A stretch of DNA of 32,087 nt from Ministeria vibrans ATCC 50519 (taxonomy: Eukaryota; Opisthokonta; Filasterea). The DNA lies in contig CALSCP010001507.1 of the NCBI GenBank assembly GCA_943704425.1, forward strand, positions 32,578 to 64,664. Direction: 5' to 3'. Below are positions 11,766 through 23,578 of this stretch, piece after piece (position 1 is the first letter of the stretch; each line of letters opens with the position of its first letter). Under the pieces are notes generated by a model. That model saw only the letters and a list, made by a program, of their open reading frames with translations. It was not told the origin of the DNA and did not search any database. The position numbers and the translations under genes are program-made.

Positions 11766-12250
11766 ATTATTACTCTTTTTTGTGGAGTGTATGTTCCTTC
11801 TGCTTAAATTTACTTTCAGGTGACTTTCATTGATATCTTTGAGTGTCTGTGTACGTACGACAGACGCGTGACAAGCGATAAAGCAGACGTCTGCGTCAGG
11901 TTTTCTTAAACATTTGTACTTGTACGGCTTATTTTACGTCATCAAAATAGTATAGTAATTATTTCGCATTATGAAATATATAATCATAATTATTTGTCAA
12001 GCATATTATATACTGCGAAAATAATATATTAATATCATTTCAAACACGCACTAAAGTTAGTATGTAATGCAAAATGCAAATATTAATTAAACACAGCTTA
12101 ATCTGTAATTTCCAAATTTGCCAAACAGTGGCTCGAGGGGTCTGCAAAAGAGGCTGAAAAAGACGGCAAAAAAGGCTGTGAAGGACGCGCTCAAGAGTTG
12201 TACGAGAACCATGTCAAGAAGAATGGGAGGGCGGGTAATGATGCTCCGAC

Positions 12251-12363
12251 CAACGACAATTACTGAGAGAGAGTGAGGTTGTGTGTGAGTGTAAAAAGAG
12301 AGAGTACCAGTATGCGTCATGGCACTTCATGACGCCCCTCTACGGTGGAATTGGTTTCCGGAG
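12251..12363. repeat. 113-bp sequence, left copy of perfect duplicate flanking a gap
   Basis: Identical base for base to 12370-12482. The two copies are separated only by two bases and four Ns. This is what an unmerged contig overlap looks like, so it is probably an assembly artefact and not a biological duplication. Confidence 0.9.
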
Positions 12364-12365
12364 GA

Positions 12366-12369
12366 NNNN
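12366..12369. other. Assembly gap (4 N)
   Basis: Four N bases between two identical 113-mers; the true distance is unknown and is probably zero or negative (overlap). Confidence 0.98.
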
Positions 12370-12482
12370 CAACGACAATTACTGAGAGAGAGTGAGGTTG
12401 TGTGTGAGTGTAAAAAGAGAGAGTACCAGTATGCGTCATGGCACTTCATGACGCCCCTCTACGGTGGAATTGGTTTCCGGAG
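12370..12482. repeat. 113-bp sequence, right copy of perfect duplicate flanking a gap
   Basis: Perfect match to 12251-12363; see the left copy. Confidence 0.9.
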
Positions 12483-12680
12483 ACATGAAGAGGAATGATG
12501 TTTGTGTTTTTTCTTTCCAAAGAGTGTTTTCAGAGAGTAGAACTCCTGCTCACAGGGCTTCAAAAAAAATATAACTCTTGCTCAACAACTTGTGGATTGA
12601 GAGGGATGGGTGCCTTGGGTCTTCTCAGTCAGCAATGCTGCTAGTGATAGGCAGTGTTTTTTTTTTTGAATTTTTTTTTT

Positions 12681-13023
12681 GGAAGTCCCTAGGGCAAAAG
12701 CTTCATTGTACAAGACAATCTATTGAAAATCCTAGGACAGATAGTCAAGACTGAGAGTCTTATGTTGGCTTGTATATACGAAAGTCACCTGAAAGATCAA
12801 TCAAAAAGCCAAATAGTGGCTTAAGTAGTTGATTCACAAGACTTGTGTTGGTGCATAGCGTGTGTTAGTCTTTGTGACTTTATTTGTGTGTACGGTCGTT
12901 TTTTGAAAGACATTAATCAAGACAATCTTCTGACACCGCTCCACCCCCGCATGAAAAGTTTAATTAGAAAAACCTCCCGCATGAACATTGTTTGTACAAT
13001 GAAGCTTTTGCCCTAGAACTTCC
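12681..13023. mobile_element. Putative 343-bp MITE-like element with 32-bp inverted termini
   Basis: The left arm 12681-12713 (GGAAGTCCCTAGGGC, then AAAAGCTTCATTGTACAA) and right arm 12992-13023 are reverse complements, differing by one base and a one-base gap. A T-run precedes the left arm and an A-run follows the right arm, so the symmetry extends into the homopolymers. Size, terminal inverts and lack of coding potential fit a miniature inverted-repeat element; a long RNA hairpin is an alternative. Confidence 0.5.
12757..12795 (+). repeat. 39-bp direct repeat, copy 1
   Basis: Begins GTCTTATGTTGGCTTGTAT and ends TCACCTGAAAG; 35 of 39 bases match 13168-13206. The right half matches the outer inverted repeat family. 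Confidence 0.75.
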
Positions 13024-13167
13024 ATAAAAAAAAAAGAACATTGTGTGTACGGTGTCCTTTTAAATATATATGAAGAGCAACTTCGTGTAGAGAATGCGCG
13101 AGCAACACCAAGTCGGCAAGACAACTTGGCGCGTTCTTTTAAATAAGAGTGAGGAGATAAAAAAAAA

Positions 13168-13206
13168 GTCTTATGTTGGCTTGTATCAATGAAAATCACC
13201 TGAAAG
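13168..13206 (+). repeat. 39-bp direct repeat, copy 2
   Basis: Second copy of the 39-mer, 35 of 39 identical. It ends 38 bp before the CBS stop codon, so it lies in or beside the CBS 3' untranslated region. Confidence 0.75.
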
Positions 13207-13244
13207 TTTAATTAAAATGTGCATTGTGTATTGGGAATGGAAGA

Positions 13245-15125
13245 TTATTCCTTGGGGCCATTGTCCGAGATGTAGCGGAGGAGATCAATGCGGGTGACGA
13301 TGCCAAAGACAACAGTCTTACTAGTGCTGCCGCCCTCGGTGTCAATGGAGCGCTGAGAATGCACGACGACAGCAAAATGGTGCTTGTCAAGGAGCGCAGA
13401 CAGATGCGACAGTGTTGTCGAAATGCCAACCTGAACGGGGAACAAAAGTCAGAAAGAGAGAGAAAGAGAGAGAGAAAAGAAACAAAGTGATATATATATA
13501 GAGAGAGAGAAGGAACAAAGTGATAGAGAGAGAAAGAAATGATAGAGAGAGAGAGAAAGAGAGACAAAACAAAGTGTTAGAGAGAGAGAAAGAAACAAAA
13601 TGATAGAGAGAGAGAGAAAGACAGAGAAAGAAACAAAATGACAGAGAAAAAAAAATAGAGAAAGCACAAAAAAGCCCAGAGAGAAGTGCGTGAGTGTGAA
13701 AGAGACAAACCTGCTTGAATTCGGTGTAGACGGCCTTTGAGATGGGATCGGACGGCTGAATGCTTTTGGCAATCATCTTCTGCATGAGAGAACCCTAAAA
13801 AACAAACAAACACCGCACAGTCACCACACTGTAACACACACACGAGAGAGAGAGAGAGGGAGAGAGAGAAAGACCGCGATACCTCTGTGACCATTCCCTT
13901 GATGAGACCATCCTGGTCCACAATGGGAACCTGGTCAAAGCCCTCTCGGCCCATAATCTCAATGGCTCGGCTGCACTGCACTTCCGGAAGGAACGTCAGG
14001 GGAGTGTTGAGCTTGAGGTTGGACACTGTGTGCGACGACCACCAAGTTTTCTATTATCAAAGTCACAAGGGCATGGGTGAGTCCACACACACACAGACAA
14101 ACACACGCACTAAATACAGTGGGTACTTACGGACTCGAGCGCAGGCTCTTCGGACGCAATGAAGCCCTTGGCGGCCATCCAGTCGTCACTGAGAAACTTG
14201 GTCATGTAGTTGCGAACTGAGTCGGCGAGAATGACCACGCAATTCTGGCCCTCCTTGAGGTCCTTGGCAGCCTCGAGGGCCAGGTACATGCTGGCACCCG
14301 ACGACCCGCCGCACAGGAGGCCCTCCTCACGAATGAGGCGGCGCGCCATGGTGAACGACTCGGGGTCCGACGACTTGTACCACTTGTCAACATACTTGCG
14401 GTTGAGCACCGTGGGAATAAAGTCGTAGCCGGTACCCTCAACCTCGTAGCTCACCGGCTTGTCGTTGAGCGACGCCGGCTGCGCCAGAATGGATCCGTGG
14501 GGGTCGACGCCCACGACGACACACGCAGGGTTTGCCTCCTTGACGCGCATCGCAATGCCCGTAATGGTGCCTCCCGTGCCCGCTCCCGCAACAACCATAT
14601 CCACCTTGTTGTCGAGCGAATCGAGAATCTCCGCTGCCGTGCCGTCGTAGTGAGCAATCGGGTTGTAGGGATTGGTGTACTGATCGAGAATGTGCGATCG
14701 TGGAATCTCCGCGTTCAGACGGTTTGCCACGCTAATGTGCGACTCGGGCGCATCCCACGCAGCGCTCGTGGGCGTGCGCACAATCTCAGCACCAAGTGCG
14801 CGCAGCACATTGACCTGTGTGACAGATTATGATTATCACATCACATACACACACACACACATCTATATAGAGATACATTACCTTCTCCTGACTCATCTTC
14901 TCGGGCATGACGATGATGCAGCGGTAGCCACGGACGGCAGCAGCAAGGGCCAGGCCAATGCCGGTGTTTCCCGACGTCGGCTCAATGAGCGTGTCGCCCG
15001 GCTGCAGACGGCCCGCCCGCTCTGCCTCCAGGACCATGCGGTAGCCAATGCGGTCCTTGACACTTCCGCCTGCGTTGAAAAACTCACACTTGGCATCTGC
15101 GCGCCAAACACGAGTGTCGCGTGTT

Positions 15126-15156
<31 letters not shown>

Positions 15157-15201
15157 CAGACAGACAGAGGCACACATACACACAAACAGTCGTGACGAGA
15201 G

Positions 15202-15235
<34 letters not shown>

Positions 15236-15559
15236 GTCATTGACAAATATTTTTGCTCTCTCGATCAATAAGCAAAGAATTAGAGTGCGCAGAACGGGTA
15301 GGAGACAAGCGGCAGTGCCATGCAGGGGGCAGGCAGGACGTGCACAAGGGCAGGGGTTGCGGGAAGAGCGACTGAGACGCAAACGAAGATAACATTTTTT
15401 TTTGTGTTCGATGTCGGTACATAAATTGCACTTGAGGCCGGCAGACGCAGCAATGCGGTTGATTTTGATCAGAGGGGTGTTGCCGATGTTCTCGAGGACC
15501 GACGAGAGGAGCTTGGGGCGCGGTTTGCTGCGATGGGAGAGAGAGACAGAGAGAGAGGG

Positions 15560-15597
<38 letters not shown>

Positions 15598-15728
15598 GAG
15601 TGGAGCGACGGAGCGCACGAGACATCGAATCGGAGGCGGTACAGGTCGAGGTGGACATGCGGGGAGCCCGTGGAGGCGCCGTCGTAGGCACACGTCCAGG
15701 GCTTGTCGGGGCGAGGATTGGAGGCCAT
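13245..15728 (-). CDS. CBS: Cystathionine beta-synthase, heme-type with CBS pair
   Basis: Seven exons (15643-15728, 15421-15527, 14882-15096, 14131-14814, 13883-14050, 13711-13794, 13245-13430) join in frame to 509 aa. The enzyme condenses serine and homocysteine to cystathionine (transsulfuration, cytosol) using PLP. The catalytic core is near-identical to animal [30 protein letters not shown] (PLP Lys78), [30 protein letters not shown] and [12 protein letters not shown]. The N-terminal extension PWTC...SPHVH keeps a Cys13 and His24 pair like the heme ligands Cys52/His65 of human CBS. The C-terminus carries two CBS motifs (residues about 380-509; [23 protein letters not shown]), the likely S-adenosylmethionine-sensing module. 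The human CxxC is reduced to one Cys ([10 protein letters not shown]). Exon 5 begins KTWWSSHTV, which matches the linker WWW region and fixed the acceptor at 14051. Confidence 0.95.
13448..13678. repeat. Purine-rich GA/AGAAA tract in last CBS intron
   Basis: On the plus strand this is an irregular GAGAGA/GAAAGAAACAAA repeat; on the coding strand it is a long polypyrimidine tract leading to the TTCAG acceptor. It creates false Leu/Phe/Ser open frames. Confidence 0.9.
15203..15234. repeat. 32-bp poly(A) (poly(T) on coding strand) in CBS intron 2
   Basis: Uninterrupted A run, preceded by GACA repeats (about 15128-15172). It lies in the 324 nt second intron of CBS; it is likely length-variable and error-prone in sequencing. 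Confidence 0.9.
15541..15594. repeat. (GA)n microsatellite in CBS intron 1
   Basis: GAGA-type repeat of about 54 bp. It supplies the pyrimidine tract before the CBS exon 2 acceptor (CCATCGCAG on the minus strand). Confidence 0.9.
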
Positions 15729-15919
15729 TGTGCTTGTCTGTGTTTGGGTGTGGAGGGTTGAGTTACAAAAAAGTGAGAATTTAGAAAACTATAAGATCCG
15801 TTGGATCAGAAGAGACGGAAGAAGATCAGAATCAATTGGACAGAATAAAAAGAGAAGACGAGAATATTGTCTACAACTTCATTACATTACAAGCATACTC
15901 ACATAATATACACAGGTCA

Positions 15920-18538
15920 CTAATAGTGTCTCAAAGGAAAGTTTACAAGACGGGAAAGAGATTTGTATACGAATCGTCGCCTAAAGAGAAGCACACACCC
16001 CAATGAGACAAAGTTTCTTCTTCCCGTGTGTGTGTCGTCACCTTCACAGTCATCAACAGCAAGAGGAAGGATGGGCGGGGGTGGAGTCACTGTAAAAAGA
16101 TACCCTAAGAAGCGTAGGTGAGAGAGAGACGGAGGGAGCGACAAACGACAAAGAGGAGGAGTACCGTCGGTGTTGGGAACGCGACAGCGGAAGAGGGAAA
16201 CAAGGAGAGAGAAAGGCACAAGAAGAGCCATCAAAATGGTGTACAGGGAAACCTAAGTGTGTGTGTGTGTGTGAGTGGAGAACGTGTAGGGAAAAGGAGT
16301 TGTACCCGGAGATCGGCACAGGAAGGGATGTGGAGGTGGGAGTCGAGGCGGCGGGCGACCCGGGCCCGGAGAGAGAGAGAGTGAGGGGAAGGAGCGGGTG
16401 ATGGGGGCATGGGGATGTCAATGTCATTAGAGGGGGGGTAATAAACGGCGGGGGGCTGTGAGGCGGTGGTGGTGGGGGGGTGGAGAAAGTGGGTGGAAGT
16501 AGAAGATTTGAGAACATGTGTGGAGCAGGAAGAGGTGTCGGTGGGTGAAGCGGAAGAGGGCGGACGCACGAGAAGCTCGTCAATGTCGGATTCCTCGCAG
16601 GACAAGAACAATGGGACGTTGTTGTTGGTGGTGGTGGCGGTGGTGTTGTTATTGCGGAGAATGGAGCGGAAGGGCTCGCCGGCGGATGTTGAGGCGCACA
16701 CGCCGGCCGCGTGATCGTACTCGTGCTCAGTGCCCTGGCCCCAACTCACGGACCGATGACTTCTGGAGGGCACGTCGACTGCGGCATGGTGGCTCGGAGA
16801 GCATGATGGTGATGGTGGTTGGGGTGCGCTGTGATCCGTGGTGTCCCCTTCGAAGGCATGCACGACGACGGTGACGCTGGCGACAAGCATGCCGGCGAGG
16901 GTGCGTCGACTGCTGGACGTCGAGCCCAGGTGCGCGCGCAGGGCCCACAGGTGAGCGGCGGAGCCCTCAAAGGTGAGCTCAACGTCGTCGGAATTGACGA
17001 CACAGCTGCCCGTGTGACGCAGGAAGACACCGGCATCGAGCTCACTGCGCTGCCTGGGTCCATGGCCTTCAAATACATCCCAGCACAAGCAGTCCAGCGA
17101 CTGGAGCACACTCGCAAGAGACACATCGCCGCGTCCAGTGGTCGGGCGGGTGAGACGCACGGCAAACGCCACACGCTTCCACGGGAATAGCGCCACTTGG
17201 GTCTCGCTAGTAAGCAGCGGGGCAATGGCACAGCAACCGGCCGCGACCATGTCGGTACGGCGACTGACGGTGTCATGGCCAACGCACGGGACGCACACGC
17301 AGAGGGGGAGAAGGGTACAGCACTCGCAGGCACGTTGGCGGACGACGTGCTTGTGGGCGAGAAAGGCAAAAAGGGCGCATGCAGAGTGGCACACGACGGT
17401 GTCGTGAAGAGCCGGAATGGCAATGGGAAGGACACGTTCGGAGGGGACGACAGGGTGACAGTGGACAACAGCAGAAGGCATGTGAGGGGTTTGAAGGTGG
17501 GGGAGGGGGACGGAGTGCTCGAGAAGAATATCGCGCATCGACGGTCGAAGGGGCGGAGGCATGTGCAACGGAGCGTCGAGAAATGGAGAGGGGATGAGAA
17601 TCACGGGGGGCGCGTCGTTGTCGGGGGAGAGCGGTGCGGGAGCCGGTAGGGGCACAAAGGCGACAATGGCATTGGGGGCATACTCGCGCGTGACGGCACG
17701 CACGGCATGGGCGTAGTAGTCGCTGTCGGGGCTGCTGGAGGAAGCCATAGAGCACTGGGCAAGCAGCACAAACAGACGAAAGGAGGACGTGTGGAAGAGA
17801 CTCAAGTCGACTGTGCTGTCGTGCGCAAGGACCATCTGCCACGATTGAAGCGGACTCGGCTCGAGCTGCAGCGCTCGCTTCAGTGCCCGTCGCTGGTTCT
17901 TGTTCTTGTCCGGGACTACCACCGCCACAAAGCGACTCTGTTCGGCCTCTAGAACCACGCGGGGTATTTGTCTTGCCGCTGTGTCGGCCGCAGACTCACC
18001 AAAAATGAAGTCTCCACTGTTCCTCTGGTTGCTGTTGTTGGGTCGCCAATCGAGTCGTGAGAGAGTCAGCGACGACGTCAATTGGTTGGTCTCGGCCAAC
18101 AGGGAGGCACAGCCGGCCCATGACCCAGCAGGAGACGACGAAGAGGGATTGAGAAAGACAGTGCTGATGGCATGCTGGACGGGGAGCACAGAGGCAGACG
18201 AGGTAGGTGAGAGTACAGTGGTGGTCGTGAGGAGCTGCAGGCTGGGAGACGCAGTGGCTGCACACATGCTTGTGGTTGAAGTTGTTGTTGTTGTTGTCGT
18301 GGTGGTGGTGGTGATGGAGGCGGTTACGGGGGTAGGAAATGGTTCGGAGGCAAATGGATCGACAGCAACGAGGACCTGATCCCAGTAGGGCTCGATGTCG
18401 CTCCTGAGCGTGTCGAGTGTTAGGGTTTCCTTGAGCCCACCGTTGTCGGAGTCATCGACGAGGGTGTCGCCAAGAACAACGGCCCCATCAAATACGCGTG
18501 CCGCAATGTAAAGAAGGAGCTGGGTGTTGACGCTGGGA

Positions 18539-18581
<43 letters not shown>

Positions 18582-19123
18582 ACCGACATGAGCCGAAGTG
18601 CCCCGCTTGGCGTGCCTGCTTGAGAGCCGCGCGAACTTCGCTGAGGCCCACTCGCGCCGAGTCGTCCCAGACGAGCTGACCGGCGGCCGCAAAGGCCTTG
18701 GCGACAATCTGCTGTCTTTGGTGGCGCGGTAACCCCGGGAGCGCGTCGTCCAGTGGCGGTGCAAGGATGAAGTCAAGATCAGCAAGGGTGAAGTCGGCGA
18801 GGACCAGGACGCCAAAGCCGGCGTTGCACAGATCCACCGCGAGGTCACGCGTCGCCAAGGGCACGTCGTCTAGACTCCCAAGCGTCTCCAGCGAGTCGTA
18901 CTCGTGCCGTGCGACGATGGCGGCGACACGACGCCCAAAGGTGTCTGTTCCGGAAAAAAAAAAATAGTGTGTCATCACTTGAGCCCACCACGAAAATAGG
19001 AGGAGAAAACAACACACGACGGCGCAACCATGGCAATGCCACTGCGGAGGGGTTGGGCCTACAGAGGAGCAGGCCGGTCGCAGCAGGCGCGAGAACAGTT
19101 CGGAGCTTACATTCGACAGTCAT
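15920..19123 (-). CDS. Large Ser/Thr/Pro-rich protein of unknown function, possible C-terminal membrane anchor
   Basis: I do not recognise the family. A 13-nt first coding exon (19111-19123, MTVE plus one base) splices to a 2.6 kb exon (16306-18944), then probably to 15920-16252, giving about 994 aa. Residues 5-110 look folded and Leu/Asp-rich (RRVAAIVARHEYDSLETLG; LPRHQRQQIVAKAF), faintly SAM-like. An SP repeat from a GGCGAC hexanucleotide run, a Thr run and Ser-rich stretches follow. A central Cys/His-rich block (CHSACALFAFLAHKH, RACECCTLLPLCVCVPC) and a beta-rich block (about 660-780) come next, then a long Ser/Pro/Asn disordered tail. The third exon would add YTILMALLVPFSLLVSLF, a possible tail anchor. 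Without that splice the frame ends at 16231 (VQLL...PCTPF). The pyrimidine-rich DNA there could mimic a hydrophobic helix, so the C-terminus is uncertain. Confidence 0.6.
18539..18582. repeat. GGCGAC hexanucleotide repeat encoding Ser-Pro run
   Basis: About seven copies of GGCGAC (plus strand), translated on the minus strand as repeated Ser-Pro near residue 140 of the large unknown protein. The unit is a multiple of three, so length change keeps the frame. Confidence 0.9.
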
Positions 19124-19571
19124 GCAGCCGAGACGCGTAGCAGACGCACTGCGCGGGTCGCACCAGTGGGAGCGGGGTGTGGACTCACAAGGAGCGCGGG
19201 TGGAAAGGAGCCAAAAGGGTGATCAGTGATATATTCGCTGTTTAATTGCAGTCATGCACTTTTTTAGTTAATTTTTTTCAAACTCAGTTCAGTGAAGTGA
19301 ACGGTAGAGAGACGCCAGTTGGTGAATTTACCTCTTGACGAATGACGAATGATCGTCTGCAAATGGCAAGATTCGTCAGTCTGTCTTCGAGCGGGTCTGA
19401 TTTGTCTCTGATTTGCCTCTGATTTAACTTTCATCCGATGAATAATTGTACTCGTGTATACTTCCGACTGATCACTGAAGTGACTGACCTGACTCCTCAG
19501 TCCTCAGTCCTCAATAACTCCTCATTCTTTTTCAACTTTACTCTCAGCACATTTTCCCATACACTCTCGGG
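19124..19571. promoter_or_regulatory. Probable bidirectional promoter between the large unknown gene and HAT1
   Basis: A 448 bp start-to-start spacer. It contains a tandem motif (TCTGATTTG repeated about three times, roughly 19396-19426), a doubled GACGAATGA near 19337-19350, and CCTCAGT repeats near 19495-19510. No coding frame or RNA gene is visible. The regulatory role is inferred from position and the tandem motifs only. Confidence 0.45.
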
Positions 19572-21820
<2,249 letters not shown>

Positions 21821-22079
21821 TGCCAATGAAGCAACACTACAATTTTATATAGAACAAAGTCGTCGTTACTTTGTTTTTGTTTTTACCTTTCATTTCGACC
21901 GATACCGCGAGAACGCCACCAACATACCACTGCGTTAGATACTCGGGTCCTCACATCGACGTTCTAACCGCCTGCTCAATTTCACCAATGAACTTTGACC
22001 ACTTTGAACTTAATATAATACACATAAAATATGCGCAGTGCATTATTCAGTTTTAAATCTAGTCACTCTTTTTTTCCTT

Positions 22080-23477
22080 ATGGACACCCATGATGAAGCA
22101 GCGCCGCCGAAGAAGAGCACGATCAGCGTGGCGGGTCTTGTAATGATCGCCACATGCGTCGTCCTTGTGGTCGTCTCCTCCTTCTTCCGCGGCGTCTTCT
22201 TTGAGCACGGCCCAGGCGAAGAGGTACGCACTGCCACTGCGCTCTCCCTGCCTCCACACGCCTCACCGCCGTCACGCAGGCCCCCATTCCCCCCTATCTC
22301 TTCACCTATGTCAATACGTCGGGTCTGGCAGTGTATTTATGTGTCGTGCTTTGTCGGGGCGATCAAACCAAAGAGGTACGCACAGCGCACAAACGACTCT
22401 CTGCCACGCTCGCCCGTCTCAACGCCGTAGAAAGCACCCAAAAGCATCGCAGAGCTCATGCGGATTGGTGTGATCACGTGTCCGTGGTACTTCCTGATGG
22501 CTGCGACGTACAACTTCTCTCTGGAGTACACCAGTGTCTCTGATGCAGTCACAGTACGTGTCCGTCAATGCACTGCCATTGAACTGATTGTCTTGCCTCG
22601 CTTGCCCAAATAGGGCTCCATGACTACGCCCGTGTGGACGTACGTCTTGTGCGTCGGGATATTTCGTAGGTACGTGGACGCTTTTCCGATTGAGAAAGTC
22701 TGTTCTCACACGATCACACCGTCGTATACCCCCTTTGCGTCACACCCCATGGCAGTGAGACATTCTCTTGGCGCAAAACCGCGTCGGTCATTGTGTGTCT
22801 ACTGGGCGTCCTCATCGTGGCTATTAGTGACAGCCAGGCAGCATCAGTGGAAGCGGCGGCAACCGTACGGAACAGCACGCTCGTGAGCAGTGTGATGGCG
22901 AGCGAAGAGGAGAGTGCCAGTTCGGTGTTGATGGGCGACGCCCTGGCCATTGCCAGTGCTATGTGCATGGCCACGTACACTGTCATCTCCAGTCGTGCCA
23001 TCCCCGACGCATCGCCGCGACAGACCGCTGTCATTCTGGGCTTCTTGGGCGTCACTGCCCTTGTCATCGGCTTCTTTGGTTTGGGCGTGTGCCACATGAG
23101 CGGAATTGAACCTTTACGGATCCCTCCAAAGAGACTCTTTATCTTTGTGCTTGTTCATGCGGGTATGCAAAAACCAAAAGAAACCCCGAGAAACAAAAAC
23201 AACAAACCCGAAAACACCAATTTTTTTCTCACTGACTGGCCAACTGACTGTGTCTGTGTGTTGCTTAGCAACGTACACTCCATCCTTTGTGTTCCTCGTG
23301 ACGTTTGCGAGCTCCCTAACATCGCCGCTAGTCGTCAACGCAGGGCTCGTCATGACCATCCCCGTCTCTGTCATTGTGGACTCCTCCCTGCACCACGCAC
23401 TCCCCGAGCCAGGCGCACTCCTAGGAAATGCCCTCTGCGTTGTCGGCTTCATCACCCTCTTGCGTGCCTCAGCATAA
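22080..23477 (+). CDS. SLC35F-like transporter (drug/metabolite transporter superfamily)
   Basis: Six exons (22080-22223, 22280-22375, 22431-22553, 22614-22669, 22756-23162, 23269-23477) close in frame to 344 aa with about ten membrane helices. TM1 (VAGLVMIATCVVLVVVSSFF) leads to PYLFTYVNTSG. The conserved TM3-4 stretch CPWYFLMAATYNFSLEYTSVSDAVT matches SLC35F3/F4/F5 and yeast YML018C-type proteins. Later come VIVCLLGVLIVAISDSQ and two C-terminal helices (TSPLVVNAGLVMTIPVSVIVD; LLGNALCVVGFITLLRASA). Substrate is unknown; animal relatives are nucleotide-sugar-carrier homologues, and SLC35F3 has been linked to thiamine. The loop between TM5 and TM6 is acidic and Ser-rich (MASEEESASS). Tandem with HAT1 (259 bp apart) and convergent with SCAD (101 bp). 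Confidence 0.85.
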
Positions 23478-23509
23478 CAACCACTTCAATTGATTGTACA
23501 TACCACTCA

Positions 23510-23567
23510 CACACACACACACACACACACATACAGACACAAAGACAGACAGACATACAGACAGACA
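23510..23567. repeat. (CA)n / (CAGA)n microsatellite between convergent genes
   Basis: CACACA then CAGACAGA repeats fill most of the 101 bp between the transporter and SCAD stop codons. Any 3' untranslated regions here must overlap or be very short. Confidence 0.9.
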
Positions 23568-23578
23568 GTTCGTTCAGA

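Larger units (their letters stand above)
11812..13207. mobile_element. Putative non-autonomous element bounded by a 24-bp inverted repeat
   Basis: Bases 11812-11835 (ACTTTCAGGTGACTTTC...) are the reverse complement of 13184-13207 with one mismatch in 24. A second related copy of the right-end motif sits inside at 12757-12795. Terminal inverted repeats about 1.4 kb apart in a gene-free, AT-rich stretch suggest a degraded or MITE-like DNA element. No transposase frame is seen, and I did not find a convincing target-site duplication, so the boundaries are provisional. Confidence 0.4.
11731..13244. other. Gene-poor spacer with nested inverted repeats and an assembly gap
   Basis: This is the largest spacer in the window. 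It is AT-rich, with long T and A homopolymers. It holds an outer 24-bp inverted pair (11812-11835 / 13184-13207), an inner 32-bp inverted pair (12681-12713 / 12992-13023), a 39-bp direct pair, a 4-N gap with duplicated flanks, and one short coding-like stretch (about 12095-12262). No complete gene or recognisable transposase is visible. Confidence 0.7.

Noticed and set aside
11731-13244. tRNA, snRNA or rRNA gene in the large spacer
   Set aside because: I looked for cloverleaf-like arms with GTTCRANNC-type boxes and for conserved snRNA motifs and saw none.
13387-13785. Minus-strand frames full of Leu-Ser-Phe repeats between CBS exons
   Set aside because: They are the translated GA/CT tract of the last CBS intron; the flanking exons join perfectly without it.
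16819-17649. Plus-strand frames opposite the large unknown gene
   Set aside because: Shadows of the continuous 2.6 kb minus-strand exon, which has better composition and splice sites at both ends.
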